Positions 39,288 through 48,363 of a DNA stretch of 64,000 bases are shown piece after piece (position 1 is the first letter of the stretch; the number at the start of each line of letters is the position of its first letter). Where the stretch lies: contig NZ_FOSG01000003.1 of the NCBI RefSeq assembly GCF_900114215.1, positions 124,001 to 188,000 on the forward strand. Reading direction: 5' to 3'. Both the position numbers and the translations under genes were made by a program. Origin of the DNA: Streptomyces mangrovi (GTDB lineage: Bacteria > Actinomycetota > Actinomycetes > Streptomycetales > Streptomycetaceae). Under the pieces are notes generated by a model. The model made no database searches. It was not told where the DNA came from and saw only the letters and a program-made list of their open reading frames with translations.

Positions 39288-39677
39288 TCAGGAGTACGGG
39301 CAGTGGCGGATTCCGTCGAGACTCAGGCAGCCGCCCTCCCCCGTCCGCCAGGTGTACTCCTCGGGTTTCCCCTTCTCGGGGAAGGTCACGAGCGTGCTGT
39401 TCCTGACCTCGTAGCGGCCCGTGACCATACTCGTCCCGGTCTCCCGGGTGTAGACGCCGTCCTCGTAGAAGCTGAAGACGGTCGTGTCGAAGTTGGCGGA
39501 CCGCTCGGTGCTCCAACTGCCCACCAGCTCCGGGGGGATGGACCGGCCGCCGGCGCCGGCCTCCCCGACGGCTGCGCCGTCCGGCCCCCCGGTGCCGTCC
39601 GTCTGCCCGCATCCGCCCAGCAGCAGCACACCGGTCGCCGCCAGTGCGGCCGCGACCGTTCGCCGTGTCGTGCCCAC
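39288..39677 (-). CDS. Small secreted lipoprotein, unknown function
   Basis: A 129-aa protein with a twin-arginine-containing signal (TTRRTVAAALAATGVLLLGGC) and lipobox LGGC at about Cys26. The mature part has a Gly-rich linker followed by a small beta-rich domain (PPELVGSWSTERSANFDTTVFSFYEDGVYTRET, then TGRYEVRNSTLVTFPEKGKPEEYTW), which resembles lipocalin-like or META-like surface domains only in general pattern. GGAGG lies eight bases before the GTG. I do not recognise a characterised family. Confidence 0.7.
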   Translation of the reverse strand: MGTTRRTVAAALAATGVLLLGGCGQTDGTGGPDGAAVGEAGAGGRSIPPELVGSWSTERSANFDTTVFSFYEDGVYTRETGTSMVTGRYEVRNSTLVTFPEKGKPEEYTWRTGEGGCLSLDGIRHCPYS

Positions 39678-39894
39678 GACCCCCGCCTCCAGTCCGTTCG
39701 TTCGGCGACGCACGGTACCTTCGCCGTCACCGCGGCGAGGGCGGTGTGCGGGGATGCGGCCGCCCCCGCGGGGAAAGTCGGTCAGTTCGTCTCCCCGTCC
39801 GGGCTCCTGTCGGCGTACGCCGTCTACGACCTCGGCCGGGCGTCCGCGCCGCACCGCCCGGAGGCGGTGCGGCGGGCGAGGCGGGCGAGGCGTC

Positions 39895-41142
39895 TCAGCA
39901 CCAGCCGCTGATCGGACCGTTGACACCCGACCACACATAGGCGTCGCTGATCCAGGTGCCGTCGCTGAGCCTGTTCCACAGGCTCGTGGTGCCGTAGCGG
40001 CCGGTGTGCGAGGTGCCGGAGGCGGAGCAGGAGACGGTGACCGTGGCTCCGTCCGCGGCCGAGCCCGCGATCGCGTGACCGGTGCCCGGTCCGGTGCGCT
40101 TGTTGACGTGACCGCCTCCGTTGGCGTCGATCACGGCCTGGTTCAGGCCCAGCGCGCCGTAGTTGTACAGGGCCCCGCCTGCACCCACCCGCCTGCTGCC
40201 GTGCATCGCCGAGCCCTGGTAGGCGGCGGAGCCGTTGTAGATCACCCATTTGCCCAGGTTGTGGCCCGCGAGCGGGATGTACGAGCCGTTCTGGATCAGG
40301 CCGAAGTGGACGTGGCGGCCGTAGGCGGCGCCGCCGCAGGTGACGTCCGTGCCCGTGTAGCCGAGGAACGCGCCGGTGTTGACCCAGCCGCCGTCGGTGT
40401 TGATGTTGTTCCACAGGTGGTAGTAGTCGGTGGCGTAGCCGCGGTCGTGGACGACCCGTATCCAGCCCCGGCACATGGTGTAGGCCGTTCCCTGCCGGGC
40501 GGCGCGCACCACCTCGTCGCCCCCGGCGAAGTCCAGCGAGCTCCACGGCGCCGCGCTGCCGCCCCAGCCGTGGGGGCCGCTGGTCATGACCGTGCTGGCG
40601 CCGACGGTCGTCGGCAGCGCCATACCGGTGCGGTAGTCGCCCGCGCCGTACGCGACGACCTCGCCGCCCGGGCCGCCGCCTCCCGGGGCCTTATCCTGCC
40701 TGTCCTGCCCGCCGTCGAGCCCGGCGAACAGGGGTTTCTCCTCGGGCTCGACCAGCGGGGAGCGCCGGGACAGCTCGGCGAACCGCTCCTCGCCCTCCAG
40801 GGCGACCCGCCAGCTCCCGCCCTCGCGCTCGGCGAGGAACAGCCAGCCCCTGGGCATCCGCCGCGAGCCGGGTTCGGTCGCCAGCACGGCCGTGCCGAAG
40901 GCCCATCCTCCCGTGTCGCGGGTGACGTTGACGCGCGTAGCGTCGTGCGCTGCCGCGACTTCGGCCTCGGCGCGCCCGCGTTCCACGAGGCGTTCGGCCA
41001 CGGCCGCCTCCGGGCCGGCGCCCTGCCGGTCGCCGGCGGCGGCCCCCGCCGGGGCGGCCAGGGACAGCGCTCCCGCCAGGGTCAGTACGGCGGTGGCGAT
41101 GCCGGTGATCCGACGGGCCTGGGGTCTTCTCCAGCCGAACAT
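39895..41142 (-). CDS. Secreted M23 family metallopeptidase (LasA-like)
   Basis: A 415-aa exported peptidase. A signal peptide (about residues 1-36) is followed by a propeptide-like region to about residue 165. The M23 domain has GPHGWGGSAAPWSSLDFAGGD near residue 190 (first His and Asp zinc ligands spaced as in LasA) and GRHVHFGL near residue 277 (HxH motif). The C-terminal portion (about 330-415) is a small cell-wall-binding-like domain ending ISGWC. It probably cuts glycine-containing peptide bridges. GAGGAGG lies six bases before the ATG. Preceded by a promoter-like and inverted-repeat region. Confidence 0.88.
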   Translation of the reverse strand: MFGWRRPQARRITGIATAVLTLAGALSLAAPAGAAAGDRQGAGPEAAVAERLVERGRAEAEVAAAHDATRVNVTRDTGGWAFGTAVLATEPGSRRMPRGWLFLAEREGGSWRVALEGEERFAELSRRSPLVEPEEKPLFAGLDGGQDRQDKAPGGGGPGGEVVAYGAGDYRTGMALPTTVGASTVMTSGPHGWGGSAAPWSSLDFAGGDEVVRAARQGTAYTMCRGWIRVVHDRGYATDYYHLWNNINTDGGWVNTGAFLGYTGTDVTCGGAAYGRHVHFGLIQNGSYIPLAGHNLGKWVIYNGSAAYQGSAMHGSRRVGAGGALYNYGALGLNQAVIDANGGGHVNKRTGPGTGHAIAGSAADGATVTVSCSASGTSHTGRYGTTSLWNRLSDGTWISDAYVWSGVNGPISGWC

Positions 41143-41198
41143 GCGGTCCTCCTCGGCAGTCGGAGGCGCCGCTTGCGACGGCACCTCCGATTTGAATG

Positions 41199-41236
41199 GA
41201 CACCGTCAAATTAGAAGGTGTCGCATCCCCTGCCAA
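41199..41236 (-). promoter_or_regulatory. Candidate promoter with overlapping inverted repeat for the M23 peptidase gene
   Basis: Minus strand TTGGCA (41236-41231), 17 bases, TAATTT (41213-41208). An inverted repeat GACACC-12-GGTGTC (41199-41204, 41217-41222) brackets the -10, in one of the few AT-rich patches of the window, and could be an operator. Downstream at 41160-41190 the leader can form a 12-bp hairpin with one mismatch, just ahead of the ribosome-binding site. Confidence 0.4.
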
Positions 41237-41285
41237 GTACGCCTCCGGGAGCCCGGCGTCTCCCGTCCGGGTACTCCCGCCGGCC

Positions 41286-41984
41286 TCAGTACAGGCTCAG
41301 CCCGTACGCGGCCAGGACCTCGGTGACGGGCTGGTAGTACGTGGCGCCGCCGTAGGCGCAGTTGCCGCTGCCGCCCACGATGACGCCGAGGGCCGTGGTG
41401 CCGGAGAAGGCGGGGCCTGCGGTGTCACCCGGCTCCGAGCAGGCGTTCGACCTGAACAGCCCGTAGACGATGCCGCCGGGGTAGTTGACCGTGACGTTGA
41501 CCGCGGTGACCGTGCCGCAGCGCAGCCCGGTGGTCCGGCCCACATGACAGACCGACTGGCCCACACGGGGGGAGGCGGCGCCGGTGATGTCCCGGACGGC
41601 CCCGCCGCCCAGACTCACCTCTCCGGGGTAGGACAGGGTGGTGTTGGTGTAGCGGATGATCCCGTAGTCGTTGCCGGGGAAGCTCCGGGCCGCGGTGATG
41701 CCGACCGGCACGGTCCGCGCGGCGTCGGCGTACCAGGTGGTGGGCTCCGCACCCATGCAGTGCCCCGCGACGAGGCCGTGGTACGCGGTGCCGCGGCGGG
41801 CGTTGAAGGCCACCATGCAGTGGTGGCCGTCGCTGCCGTACAGCACGTCGCCGCCGCGTACGGCGGTCGGCGCCGCCGGAACGGCCGGGGCGGGGGCGGC
41901 GGAGGCCGCGGGCGCGCCGAGGAGTACGGCGGCGAGGGCGGCCAGTAACGCCAGGACGGTCGCGGGTACGGACGGGCGTCTCAT
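41286..41984 (-). CDS. Streptogrisin-like secreted S1 protein with Thr replacing catalytic Ser
   Basis: A 232-aa chymotrypsin-fold protein closely patterned on streptogrisin A/B: AGHC with His75, NDYGIIRY with Asp106, and the C-terminal GGSGNC...TYYQPVTEVLAAYGL. The nucleophile motif is EPGDTAGPAFSG where streptogrisins have EPGDSGGSLFSG, so Ser is Thr188 and the next Gly is Ala. A signal peptide (to about residue 29) is followed by only a dozen residues before the mature-like domain, whereas streptogrisins carry a large propeptide. Both features suggest a catalytically weak or dead protease homologue. GGAGG precedes the ATG. Confidence 0.88.
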   Translation of the reverse strand: MRRPSVPATVLALLAALAAVLLGAPAASAAPAPAVPAAPTAVRGGDVLYGSDGHHCMVAFNARRGTAYHGLVAGHCMGAEPTTWYADAARTVPVGITAARSFPGNDYGIIRYTNTTLSYPGEVSLGGGAVRDITGAASPRVGQSVCHVGRTTGLRCGTVTAVNVTVNYPGGIVYGLFRSNACSEPGDTAGPAFSGTTALGVIVGGSGNCAYGGATYYQPVTEVLAAYGLSLY

Positions 41985-42114
41985 GGTTCCTCCCGGTGGG
42001 GACGGTGCCGGCGGATACTGCCGGTACCCCCATGCTGGGGAAGACCGGCCCTCTCCACCAGACCGCCCTCTCCGCCCCGCCGCCCGGCCCGGCCGCCCGC
42101 CCGCGCGGCGGGGT

Positions 42115-42879
42115 TCAGCTCCCGCACTGCCGGAGCATCGTCTCCTTGTCCGGTGCGGTGACCGGCATCTCGTACTCCAGGGCCACCTGCGCGAAGCGCA
42201 CCGCGTAGGCGCAGCGGACCGGCTTGTTCGGCGGCAGCCAGGAGGCCGGGCCGGAGTCGCCCTTGGCCGAGTTGGCGCGGCCCTCGACCGGCAGCAGGTT
42301 CAGCGGGTCGTTGGCGAGCCGTTCGCGCTTGCCCTCCGGCCAGCGGGACGCGCCCATCTGCCAGGCGTACGACAGCGGCACCACATGGTCGATCTGCACC
42401 TCGGCGGCGTCCTGCTTCTTCCAGGCGATCTCCTCGCCCGTGTAGGGGTCGGCCAGCGTCATGGCGACGACCACGCAGTCGGAGCCGGAACGGAAGCGCA
42501 GCTCCTCGCCGTCACGGGCGAGCAGGTCGTTGCGGGTGTCGCAGCCGTTGCGCGCCAGCGGCACCCCGTCGGCGGTGTCCATCCACGCGTAGCCGAACTC
42601 GTCCCGGTCGTACCCCGTCCTGGGCCCGCGTCCCCTGGTCGCCAGTTCCGACACGATCTCGCGGGCCCTCTCGCGGTCCGCGGCGGAGGACACCGGCGCC
42701 AGTCCCGGCTCGGTGCCCTCCTCGTTCTCCAGCGGGCTGACGGCGCGTCCGGCAGACGCGCCGGACTCCGTCGCCGGGGACGGGGCTTCGAGGTCGATCG
42801 ACTCGCAGCCCGTCAGGAACAGGGCGGCGCTCAGCGCGACGGCGGTGGCGGAAACCGGGCGGAGGACTGGTATCGGCAC
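42115..42879 (-). CDS. Exported HNH-family nuclease (lipoprotein)
   Basis: A 254-aa protein with a lipobox signal (LSAALFLTGC, Cys about 24) and a C-terminal HNH domain: EVQIDHVVPLSYAWQMGA near residue 170 (first His), LANDPLNLLPVEGRANSAKGD (Asn/His positions) and W-x-PPN. This is the DUF1524/GmrSD-C type of HNH fold seen in secreted actinobacterial nucleases. Paired cysteines (NGCDTRN, SDCVVV, RCAY, QCGS) suit an extracytoplasmic protein. Start uncertain: GTG 42879 gives a compact signal, ATGs at 42951/42954 give a longer one. Confidence 0.8.
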   Translation of the reverse strand: MPIPVLRPVSATAVALSAALFLTGCESIDLEAPSPATESGASAGRAVSPLENEEGTEPGLAPVSSAADRERAREIVSELATRGRGPRTGYDRDEFGYAWMDTADGVPLARNGCDTRNDLLARDGEELRFRSGSDCVVVAMTLADPYTGEEIAWKKQDAAEVQIDHVVPLSYAWQMGASRWPEGKRERLANDPLNLLPVEGRANSAKGDSGPASWLPPNKPVRCAYAVRFAQVALEYEMPVTAPDKETMLRQCGS

Positions 42880-43052
42880 GGGCTGTCCAGGGATCGGTGC
42901 GGGTGTGGGCGGTGGGCCGGCCACTGCGGACAGGACCGGCCCACCGCCCATCATTCCCCGGCGCCCGGGGCGAAATCCGATTGCCCTCCCCCGGCGGGCG
43001 GAGGACGGTAGGGGGCTGTCGGAACCGATCGATCCCACCACGGGGGTGTGCC

Positions 43053-43841
43053 ATGACCAGTCACTTCGGAGCCATCGGCCTCGAGGTGGGCGGCAGGCGG
43101 GAGTACGGCGAACTGCTGCGGCGACTGTACGCCCTCGGCCGCGCGGAGCCCGTCGGCGGGGGCGCGGTGCGGGTGGTGTGGACCGGCGCGGGCGGCGCAC
43201 GTGTCGAACTGGAGATCGACGACGAGGGCTCCCTGACGCATGTACTGCCCGCTCTGGCGCCCCGGGGGGCGCCGGTACCGGTGCGCGGCATCGTTCTGGC
43301 CCCGGACGGGGTCGCGCACATGGAGCTGCTGGACGGCGAGGGCGGCCGGACGCTGTGCCCGCTGCCGGTGGAGCTGACCGACCGCGCGGAGTTGCGCGCG
43401 CTGGGAAGGCGGCAGGGCGGCGCGCCCACCGAGGGGTTCGTGCGGCTGAGCGCGCTCGCCGAGCGGATCGACCTGTACGAGGACCGGGCGGCGTACGACG
43501 CGGCGCAGCGGGATCGCGAGCCGGGATTCGCGCCGGAGTACCTCATCCCCTCCGGGCTGTTCCGCCCCGAGGACTCGGGCCGGGAGTGGGCGCCCGTGGC
43601 GCGGGCCCTGTTCGCGGGCGGTGTGGTGGCCGCCGAACGCGTCGGGAGCGAGATCGGCGGCGGGGTCTTCCACCGCCTGAGGGTGCGGACGCTCGGCGGG
43701 ATCGAGGTGGACGTCGCCGCCGCCGATGCCCAGCTCCCGCACGCCCCGGCACCGCGGGGGTGGGCGGGCCGCTGGGTGGAGGGGGCCTTCTTCATGACCG
43801 GCTCGCTGGGGCTGGAGATGCCCCGTGGCGCAAACCGGTGA
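43053..43841 (+). CDS. Hypothetical protein
   Basis: A 262-aa soluble-looking protein with coding-type codon use (GC-rich third positions) and no signal peptide. It opens MTSHFGAIGLEVGGRREYGELLRRLYALGR and ends in a beta-rich region with VDVAAADAQLPHAP and VEGAFFMTGSLGLE. The alternation of short strands suggests a two-domain beta fold. I do not recognise the family. It stands alone: divergent from the HNH gene and convergent with the TPR gene, with a hairpin between. Confidence 0.75.
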   Translation: MTSHFGAIGLEVGGRREYGELLRRLYALGRAEPVGGGAVRVVWTGAGGARVELEIDDEGSLTHVLPALAPRGAPVPVRGIVLAPDGVAHMELLDGEGGRTLCPLPVELTDRAELRALGRRQGGAPTEGFVRLSALAERIDLYEDRAAYDAAQRDREPGFAPEYLIPSGLFRPEDSGREWAPVARALFAGGVVAAERVGSEIGGGVFHRLRVRTLGGIEVDVAAADAQLPHAPAPRGWAGRWVEGAFFMTGSLGLEMPRGANR

Positions 43842-43869
43842 GCGGCTCGCGCGGCCTCGCGGGAGGAGA

Positions 43870-43892
43870 CCGCCCGGACAGGCGCCGGGCGG
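43870..43892. terminator. Bidirectional terminator between the hypothetical and TPR genes
   Basis: An 8-bp perfect stem CCGCCCGG / CCGGGCGG (43870-43877 with 43885-43892) with a 7-base loop lies in the short gap between convergent genes. Confidence 0.65.
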
Positions 43893-43895
43893 CGG

Positions 43896-44267
43896 TCAGG
43901 CGGCGCGGTCGCCGAAGCGGGCCGCCTCCCAGAAGTCCGGCCGGGGGTCCAGCGCCGCCGCCAGGCGGAAGTGGCGCAGCGCCTCCTCGTCGCGGCCCGC
44001 GCGCTCCAGGGTGCGGCCGAGGGCGAAGTGCGCGAAGGAGTTGTCCGGTTCGCGCTCCAGGACGACCAGGAACTCCTCCTCGGCGGCGCGCAGCTGGGCG
44101 CTGAGGAAGAACGCGCGGGCGCGCAGCAGGCGAACGGACGTCTTCTCCGGGAAGGCCGTGACGACGGACTCCAGGAGCTTCAGCGCGCCCCTGGGGTCGC
44201 GGGCGGCCAGCAGCTGCTCCGCGGCACGGTACTGGATGACATGGGTTTCGGGCGTGGTCTCGGGCAC
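43896..44267 (-). CDS. Small tetratricopeptide-repeat protein
   Basis: A 123-aa cytoplasmic protein made of about three TPR units: YRAAEQLLAARDPRGALKLLE, RARAFFLSAQLRAAEEEFLVVLEREP and AHFALGRTLERAGRDEEALRHFRLAAALDP. TPR folds bind partner peptides; the partner is unknown. GAGGAGG precedes the GTG. It follows coaE on the same strand after 249 bases that carry no visible gene. Confidence 0.85.
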   Translation of the reverse strand: MPETTPETHVIQYRAAEQLLAARDPRGALKLLESVVTAFPEKTSVRLLRARAFFLSAQLRAAEEEFLVVLEREPDNSFAHFALGRTLERAGRDEEALRHFRLAAALDPRPDFWEAARFGDRAA

Positions 44268-44516
44268 GTCGACGCCTCCTCGACCGGGATCGGCCGCGTC
44301 GCACTGGCCGCGGGATCACGGGTCCTTCGGGTACGGGGGTGCTTACGGGGGCGTCGCGGGACGTCCGGGAACGTCCTGGGAACGCCCTGGTGTACCGCCA
44401 CGGCAACGCGCCGCCGCGCGGGCATATTCCCGCTGCCCTTGTGCGGGGATTCTTCCCGGCGCGGGGAGTCGTCAAGCACACCGCCGCGGCCGCCCACCGC
44501 GTCCGGTCCGCCGTCC

Positions 44517-45122
44517 TCAGGCCCGCCCGCCGGCGCGTTCCCCCAGCCGCCGCCATACCTCGGCGACCTGGGGCTCCAGCTTCTCCAGCGGGCCGTCGTT
44601 GTCGATGACGATGTCCGCGACCGCCAGCCGCTGCTCGCGCGTCGCCTGGGCGGCCATCCGGCCCCGGGCGTCCTCCTCGTCCATGCCGCGCAGCCGCACC
44701 AGCCGGTCGAGCTGGGTGGCCGGGGAGGCGTCGACGACGACCACCAGGTCGTACAGGGGCGCGAGACCGTTCTCCGCCAGCAGCGGCACGTCGTGCACGA
44801 CCACCGCGTCCTCGCCGGCCGCGCGCTGGAGTTCGGCCGAGCGCACCCCGACCAGCGGGTGGACGATCGCGTTGAGCGCCTTCAGCTTCTCGGGGTCGCC
44901 GAAGACGATCGAGCCGAGCCTGGGCCGGTCCAGGGTGCCGTCCGGGGCGAGGACCTCCTCGCCGAACTCGGCGACCACCGCGGCGAGCCCCTCGGTGCCC
45001 GGCTCGACGACCTCGCGGGCGATCCGGTCGGCGTCGACGATCACGGCGCCGTACGCGCCGAGCAGCCGCGAGACCTCGCTCTTGCCCGCGCCGATTCCGC
45101 CTGTCAGCCCCACGGAGAGCAT
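44517..45122 (-). CDS. coaE: Dephospho-CoA kinase
   Basis: Phosphorylates the ribose 3'-hydroxyl of dephospho-CoA, the last step of coenzyme A synthesis. The 201-aa P-loop kinase has Walker [14 protein letters not shown] near residue 5, [14 protein letters not shown] near residue 29, [11 protein letters not shown] near residue 108 and the lid motif [17 protein letters not shown]. The ATG has GGAGG nine bases upstream. Some actinobacterial CoaE carry a fused C-terminal domain; this one is a single domain. Confidence 0.96.
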   Translation of the reverse strand: MLSVGLTGGIGAGKSEVSRLLGAYGAVIVDADRIAREVVEPGTEGLAAVVAEFGEEVLAPDGTLDRPRLGSIVFGDPEKLKALNAIVHPLVGVRSAELQRAAGEDAVVVHDVPLLAENGLAPLYDLVVVVDASPATQLDRLVRLRGMDEEDARGRMAAQATREQRLAVADIVIDNDGPLEKLEPQVAEVWRRLGERAGGRA

Positions 45123-45245
45123 GGCCGCGCCTCCACCTGTGTCCGTGCCCGCAGCGCGCCCCGCGCCGGGCGGCGGGGCCGCGTACCGCACACGGGTTCG
45201 CCCGCGGCGGCTGCCGTCACCCTACCCAAGCGTGGGCGGGGCCGA

Positions 45246-46223
45246 TCAGGGCCGGGGGCCGCCGTTGTCCCCGTCCCCGGTCCCGTCTCCGCCCTCTCGC
45301 TCGGCCAGGAAACGCTCGAAGACCTCCCCCAGCTCCTCCGCCGAGGGCAGTTCGGCGGGTTCGGCGACCAGGCTGCCGCGGGTCTCGGCCCCGGCCACGG
45401 CGTCGTACTGCTGCTCCAGCCCCCGGACGACCGCGACCAGTTCGCCGTCCCCCTCCGCGAGCTGCCGCTCGATCTCCTCCCGCACGCGGTGCGCGTCGGC
45501 GCGCAGTGCCTGGGTGATCTCCGGCAGCACCAGCCCGGTGGCCGCGGTGATCGACTCGACCACGGTCAGGGCGGCCTCGGGGTAGGTGGAGCGGGCCACA
45601 TAGTGCGGGATGTGCGCGGCGAAGCCCAGTACGTCATGGCCGGACTCGGCCAGCCGCAGTTCCAGCAGCGAGGCGGCGCTGCCGGGAACCTGCGCCTCGT
45701 CGAAGGGCATCTGGCGCACGGGGGTGAGGTCCAGGCGGTTGCCGTGCGGGGTGAGGCCGACGGGGCGGGTGTGGGGCACGCCCATGGGGATGCCGTGGAA
45801 GCCGACGGACAACCGCACGCCGAGCCTCTCGACGATCTCGCGCACGGCGGCCGTGAACCGCTCCCACTCGACGTCCGGCTCGGGGCCGGCCAGCAGCAGG
45901 AAGGGGGTACCGGTGGCGTCCCGCAGCAGCCGCAGTTCCAGCCGGGGGGTGTCGTAGGACGCCCAGTGGTCACGCCGGAAGGTCATCACCGGCCGGCGGG
46001 CGCGGTAGTCGACGAGGCGGTCCACGTCGAAGCGGGCGACGGTCGTGCGCGGGCCGCCGTCCAGCAGCCCCTCGACGATCTGCCCGCCGGTCTCGCCGGC
46101 GTCGATGAAGCCCTCGAAGTGGTAGAGCATGACGGGCCCGGCACTGCCGGGCTCACCGACGACCGCCTCGGCCTCCGCCAGGCCGGCCGTGTCCCATGCG
46201 TACAAACCCTGCGGGTCCAGCAC
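45246..46223 (-). CDS. PAC2 family protein
   Basis: A 325-aa protein of the PAC2 (proteasome assembly chaperone) superfamily. It shows [24 protein letters not shown] near residue 30, [15 protein letters not shown] near 115, and the [20 protein letters not shown] segment near 215. Actinobacterial members may assist the 20S proteasome or be unrelated ATP-grasp-neighbour proteins; no proteasome gene is nearby. The C-terminal tail is acidic and low-complexity. GGAGGAG lies eight bases before the GTG start. Confidence 0.85.
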   Translation of the reverse strand: MLDPQGLYAWDTAGLAEAEAVVGEPGSAGPVMLYHFEGFIDAGETGGQIVEGLLDGGPRTTVARFDVDRLVDYRARRPVMTFRRDHWASYDTPRLELRLLRDATGTPFLLLAGPEPDVEWERFTAAVREIVERLGVRLSVGFHGIPMGVPHTRPVGLTPHGNRLDLTPVRQMPFDEAQVPGSAASLLELRLAESGHDVLGFAAHIPHYVARSTYPEAALTVVESITAATGLVLPEITQALRADAHRVREEIERQLAEGDGELVAVVRGLEQQYDAVAGAETRGSLVAEPAELPSAEELGEVFERFLAEREGGDGTGDGDNGGPRP

Positions 46224-46407
46224 CTTCGCCGCTCCTCCGTGTCGCTTCCATCTGTCGGCAACATCCGCCGCCGCGTGCGCATTCCCCTGACCGGGTGGCC
46301 GGAAGGCCTCTCCGGCACCGCATCGTGCCATCTTCGGTGCGTCCCCCGGCACCGGGGGTCTCCCCGCGTTCCCCCGCGGGGGCCGTGCGAAGGGGGCGGG
46401 AACGCCA

Positions 46408-46441
46408 CATGGCCCCCTCCCCGGACGGGGAGGGGGCCATG
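46408..46441 (-). terminator. rpsA terminator
   Basis: A perfect 15-bp stem (46408-46422 with 46427-46441) with a 4-base loop stands about 60 bases past the rpsA stop. Confidence 0.85.
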
Positions 46442-46500
46442 CTTCATGCGCTACCGCGGGCCGCCGCGGGCGGGCCTGCCGGCCGCGGTGGCCCGGCGGG

Positions 46501-48009
46501 TCAGCTCTGGCCGCCCGCGAGCTTCTCGCGGAGGGCCGCCAGGGCCTCGTCCGACGCCAGGGCGCCGGAGCTGTCGTCCGACTCCGAGGAGTAGGAGCCG
46601 CCGCCACCGCCGGCGCCGCCACCGCCCTGCGGGGCACCGCCGCCGGCACCCTCGGCCTCGGCCTGGGCGTCGGCCTCGCGGGACTTGAGCACCTGCGCCT
46701 GGTGCTGCTCGAAGCGCTGCTGCGCCTCGGCGTACTGGCGCTCCCACTCCTCGCGCTGCTTCTCGTAGCCCGGCAGCCAGTCGTTGGCCTCCGGGTCGAA
46801 GCCCTCGGGGTAGATGTAGTTGCCCTGGTCGTCGTAGGACGCGGCCATGCCGTACAGGGTCGGGTCGAACTCGACCGCCATCGGGTCGGCGCCGAAGGAC
46901 TCGTTGGCCTGCTTCAGCGAGAGGCTGATGCGGCGGCGCTCCAGGTCGATGTCGATGACCTTGACGAAGATCTCGTCGTTGACCTGGACGACCTGCTCCG
47001 GGATCTCCACGTGGCGCTCGGCCAGCTCGGAGATGTGGACCAGGCCCTCGATGCCCTCGTCGACCCGGACGAACGCGCCGAACGGCACCAGCTTGGTGAC
47101 CTTGCCGGGCACGACCTGGCCGATCTGGTGGGTCCGGGCGAACTGCTGCCACGGGTCTTCCTGGGTCGCCTTGAGCGACAGGGAGACGCGCTCGCGGTCC
47201 ATGTCGACGTCCAAGACCTCGACCGTGACCTCCTGGCCGACCTCGACCACCTCGGACGGGTGGTCGATGTGCTTCCAGGACAGCTCGGAGACGTGGACCA
47301 GACCGTCCACGCCGCCCAGGTCCACGAAGGCGCCGAAGTTGACGATCGAGGAGACGACGCCGGACCGCACCTGGCCCTTCTGGAGGGTGGTGAGGAAGGT
47401 CTGGCGAACCTCGGACTGGGTCTGCTCCAGCCAGGCGCGGCGGGAGAGGACCACGTTGTTGCGGTTCTTGTCCAGCTCGATGATCTTGGCCTCGAGCTCC
47501 TTGCCGACGTACGGCTGGAGGTCGCGGACACGACGCATCTCGACCAGGGAGGCCGGCAGGAAGCCACGGAGGCCGATGTCGAGGATGAGACCACCCTTGA
47601 CGACCTCGATGACGGTACCGGTGACGATCCCGTCCTCTTCCTTGATCTTCTCGATGGTGCCCCAGGCCCGCTCGTACTGGGCACGCTTCTTCGAGAGGAT
47701 CAGGCGGCCCTCCTTGTCCTCCTTCTGGAGGACCAGGGCCTCGATCTCGTCACCGACGGCGACGACCTCGTTCGGGTCGACATCGTGCTTGATCGACAGC
47801 TCTCGGGAAGGGATGACGCCTTCGGTCTTGTAGCCGATGTCGAGCAGGACCTCGTCCCGGTCGACCTTCACGATGACGCCGTCGACGATGTCGCCGTCGT
47901 TGAAGTACTTGATCGTCTCGTCGATCGCGGCGAGGAAGGCTTCCTCGGAACCGATGTCGTTAACCGCAACCTGCGGGGTGGTCACGGTGGTCTCGGTGCT
48001 GCTCGTCAT
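46501..48009 (-). CDS. rpsA: 30S ribosomal protein S1
   Basis: RNA-binding ribosomal protein that helps recruit mRNA. The 502-aa protein has four S1 (OB-fold) domains at about residues 35-105, 120-187, 208-276 and 293-362, with repeats of [15 protein letters not shown] and [15 protein letters not shown]. The C-terminal 100 residues are a Gln/Glu-rich helix followed by a Gly-rich and Ser-rich tail, as is usual for actinobacterial S1, shorter than the six-domain E. coli protein. The ribosome-binding site is weak (GGAG 11 bases from the ATG). Strong promoter 200 bases upstream with a structured leader. Confidence 0.97.
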   Translation of the reverse strand: MTSSTETTVTTPQVAVNDIGSEEAFLAAIDETIKYFNDGDIVDGVIVKVDRDEVLLDIGYKTEGVIPSRELSIKHDVDPNEVVAVGDEIEALVLQKEDKEGRLILSKKRAQYERAWGTIEKIKEEDGIVTGTVIEVVKGGLILDIGLRGFLPASLVEMRRVRDLQPYVGKELEAKIIELDKNRNNVVLSRRAWLEQTQSEVRQTFLTTLQKGQVRSGVVSSIVNFGAFVDLGGVDGLVHVSELSWKHIDHPSEVVEVGQEVTVEVLDVDMDRERVSLSLKATQEDPWQQFARTHQIGQVVPGKVTKLVPFGAFVRVDEGIEGLVHISELAERHVEIPEQVVQVNDEIFVKVIDIDLERRRISLSLKQANESFGADPMAVEFDPTLYGMAASYDDQGNYIYPEGFDPEANDWLPGYEKQREEWERQYAEAQQRFEQHQAQVLKSREADAQAEAEGAGGGAPQGGGGAGGGGGSYSSESDDSSGALASDEALAALREKLAGGQS

Positions 48010-48097
48010 GTGGAAAAGGGCTCCGGTACGGACATTGAAGTCGTAGGTACTGCTACGCCGAGAGCCCGTATCGCACTGCCGAAGCCGGACAGCCTGA

Positions 48098-48140
48098 GAG
48101 GTGCTACACCGAAGATCTCCGAGGAAACCACGAGCACCTC
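48098..48140 (-). promoter_or_regulatory. Structured rpsA 5' leader hairpin
   Basis: Within the roughly 200-base rpsA leader, GAGGTGCT and AGCACCTC (48133-48140 and 48098-48105 on the plus strand) pair over 8 bp around a 27-base loop. A second small hairpin CGTAG-CAGTAC-CTACG lies at about 48041-48058. The leader is much less GC-rich than its surroundings. E. coli S1 represses its own leader, so autoregulation here is a reasonable guess. Confidence 0.45.
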
Positions 48141-48217
48141 GACAACCGAGGGGACATACAACAGATGCGAGCGCGACCTGCTCCGTCCGAGGCGCGCAGG
48201 CCCGCAGCGCAACTTGT

Positions 48218-48246
48218 AGCATACGGGGGCAGCCGGGCGGGGTCAA
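48218..48246 (-). promoter_or_regulatory. rpsA promoter, vegetative sigma type
   Basis: Minus strand TTGACC (48246-48241), exactly 17 bases, TATGCT (48223-48218). This is the clearest housekeeping promoter in the window. Transcription should begin near 48211. Confidence 0.8.
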
Positions 48247-48363
48247 TGCGCGAACGAGGACACACGGGACTTTGGTCCCAAATCCGGCACAAGTCGCCGG
48301 ATCCGCGTCCCGTTCCCGCCCCCTTCCGGCCCCGCCGGAACCGAGGCTACGACGACGGGCGAG

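Noticed and set aside
44268..44516. A TTGACG hexamer (44475-44470, minus strand) as a TPR-gene promoter.
   Set aside because: No acceptable -10 lies 16-18 bases downstream, so the match is probably chance.
48006..48212. A 68-codon frame through the rpsA leader ending in an ATGA overlap with the rpsA start, tempting as a leader peptide.
   Set aside because: Its only full-length start is TTG at the predicted transcription start, and many codons end in A or T, unlike real genes here. A structured untranslated leader explains the region better.
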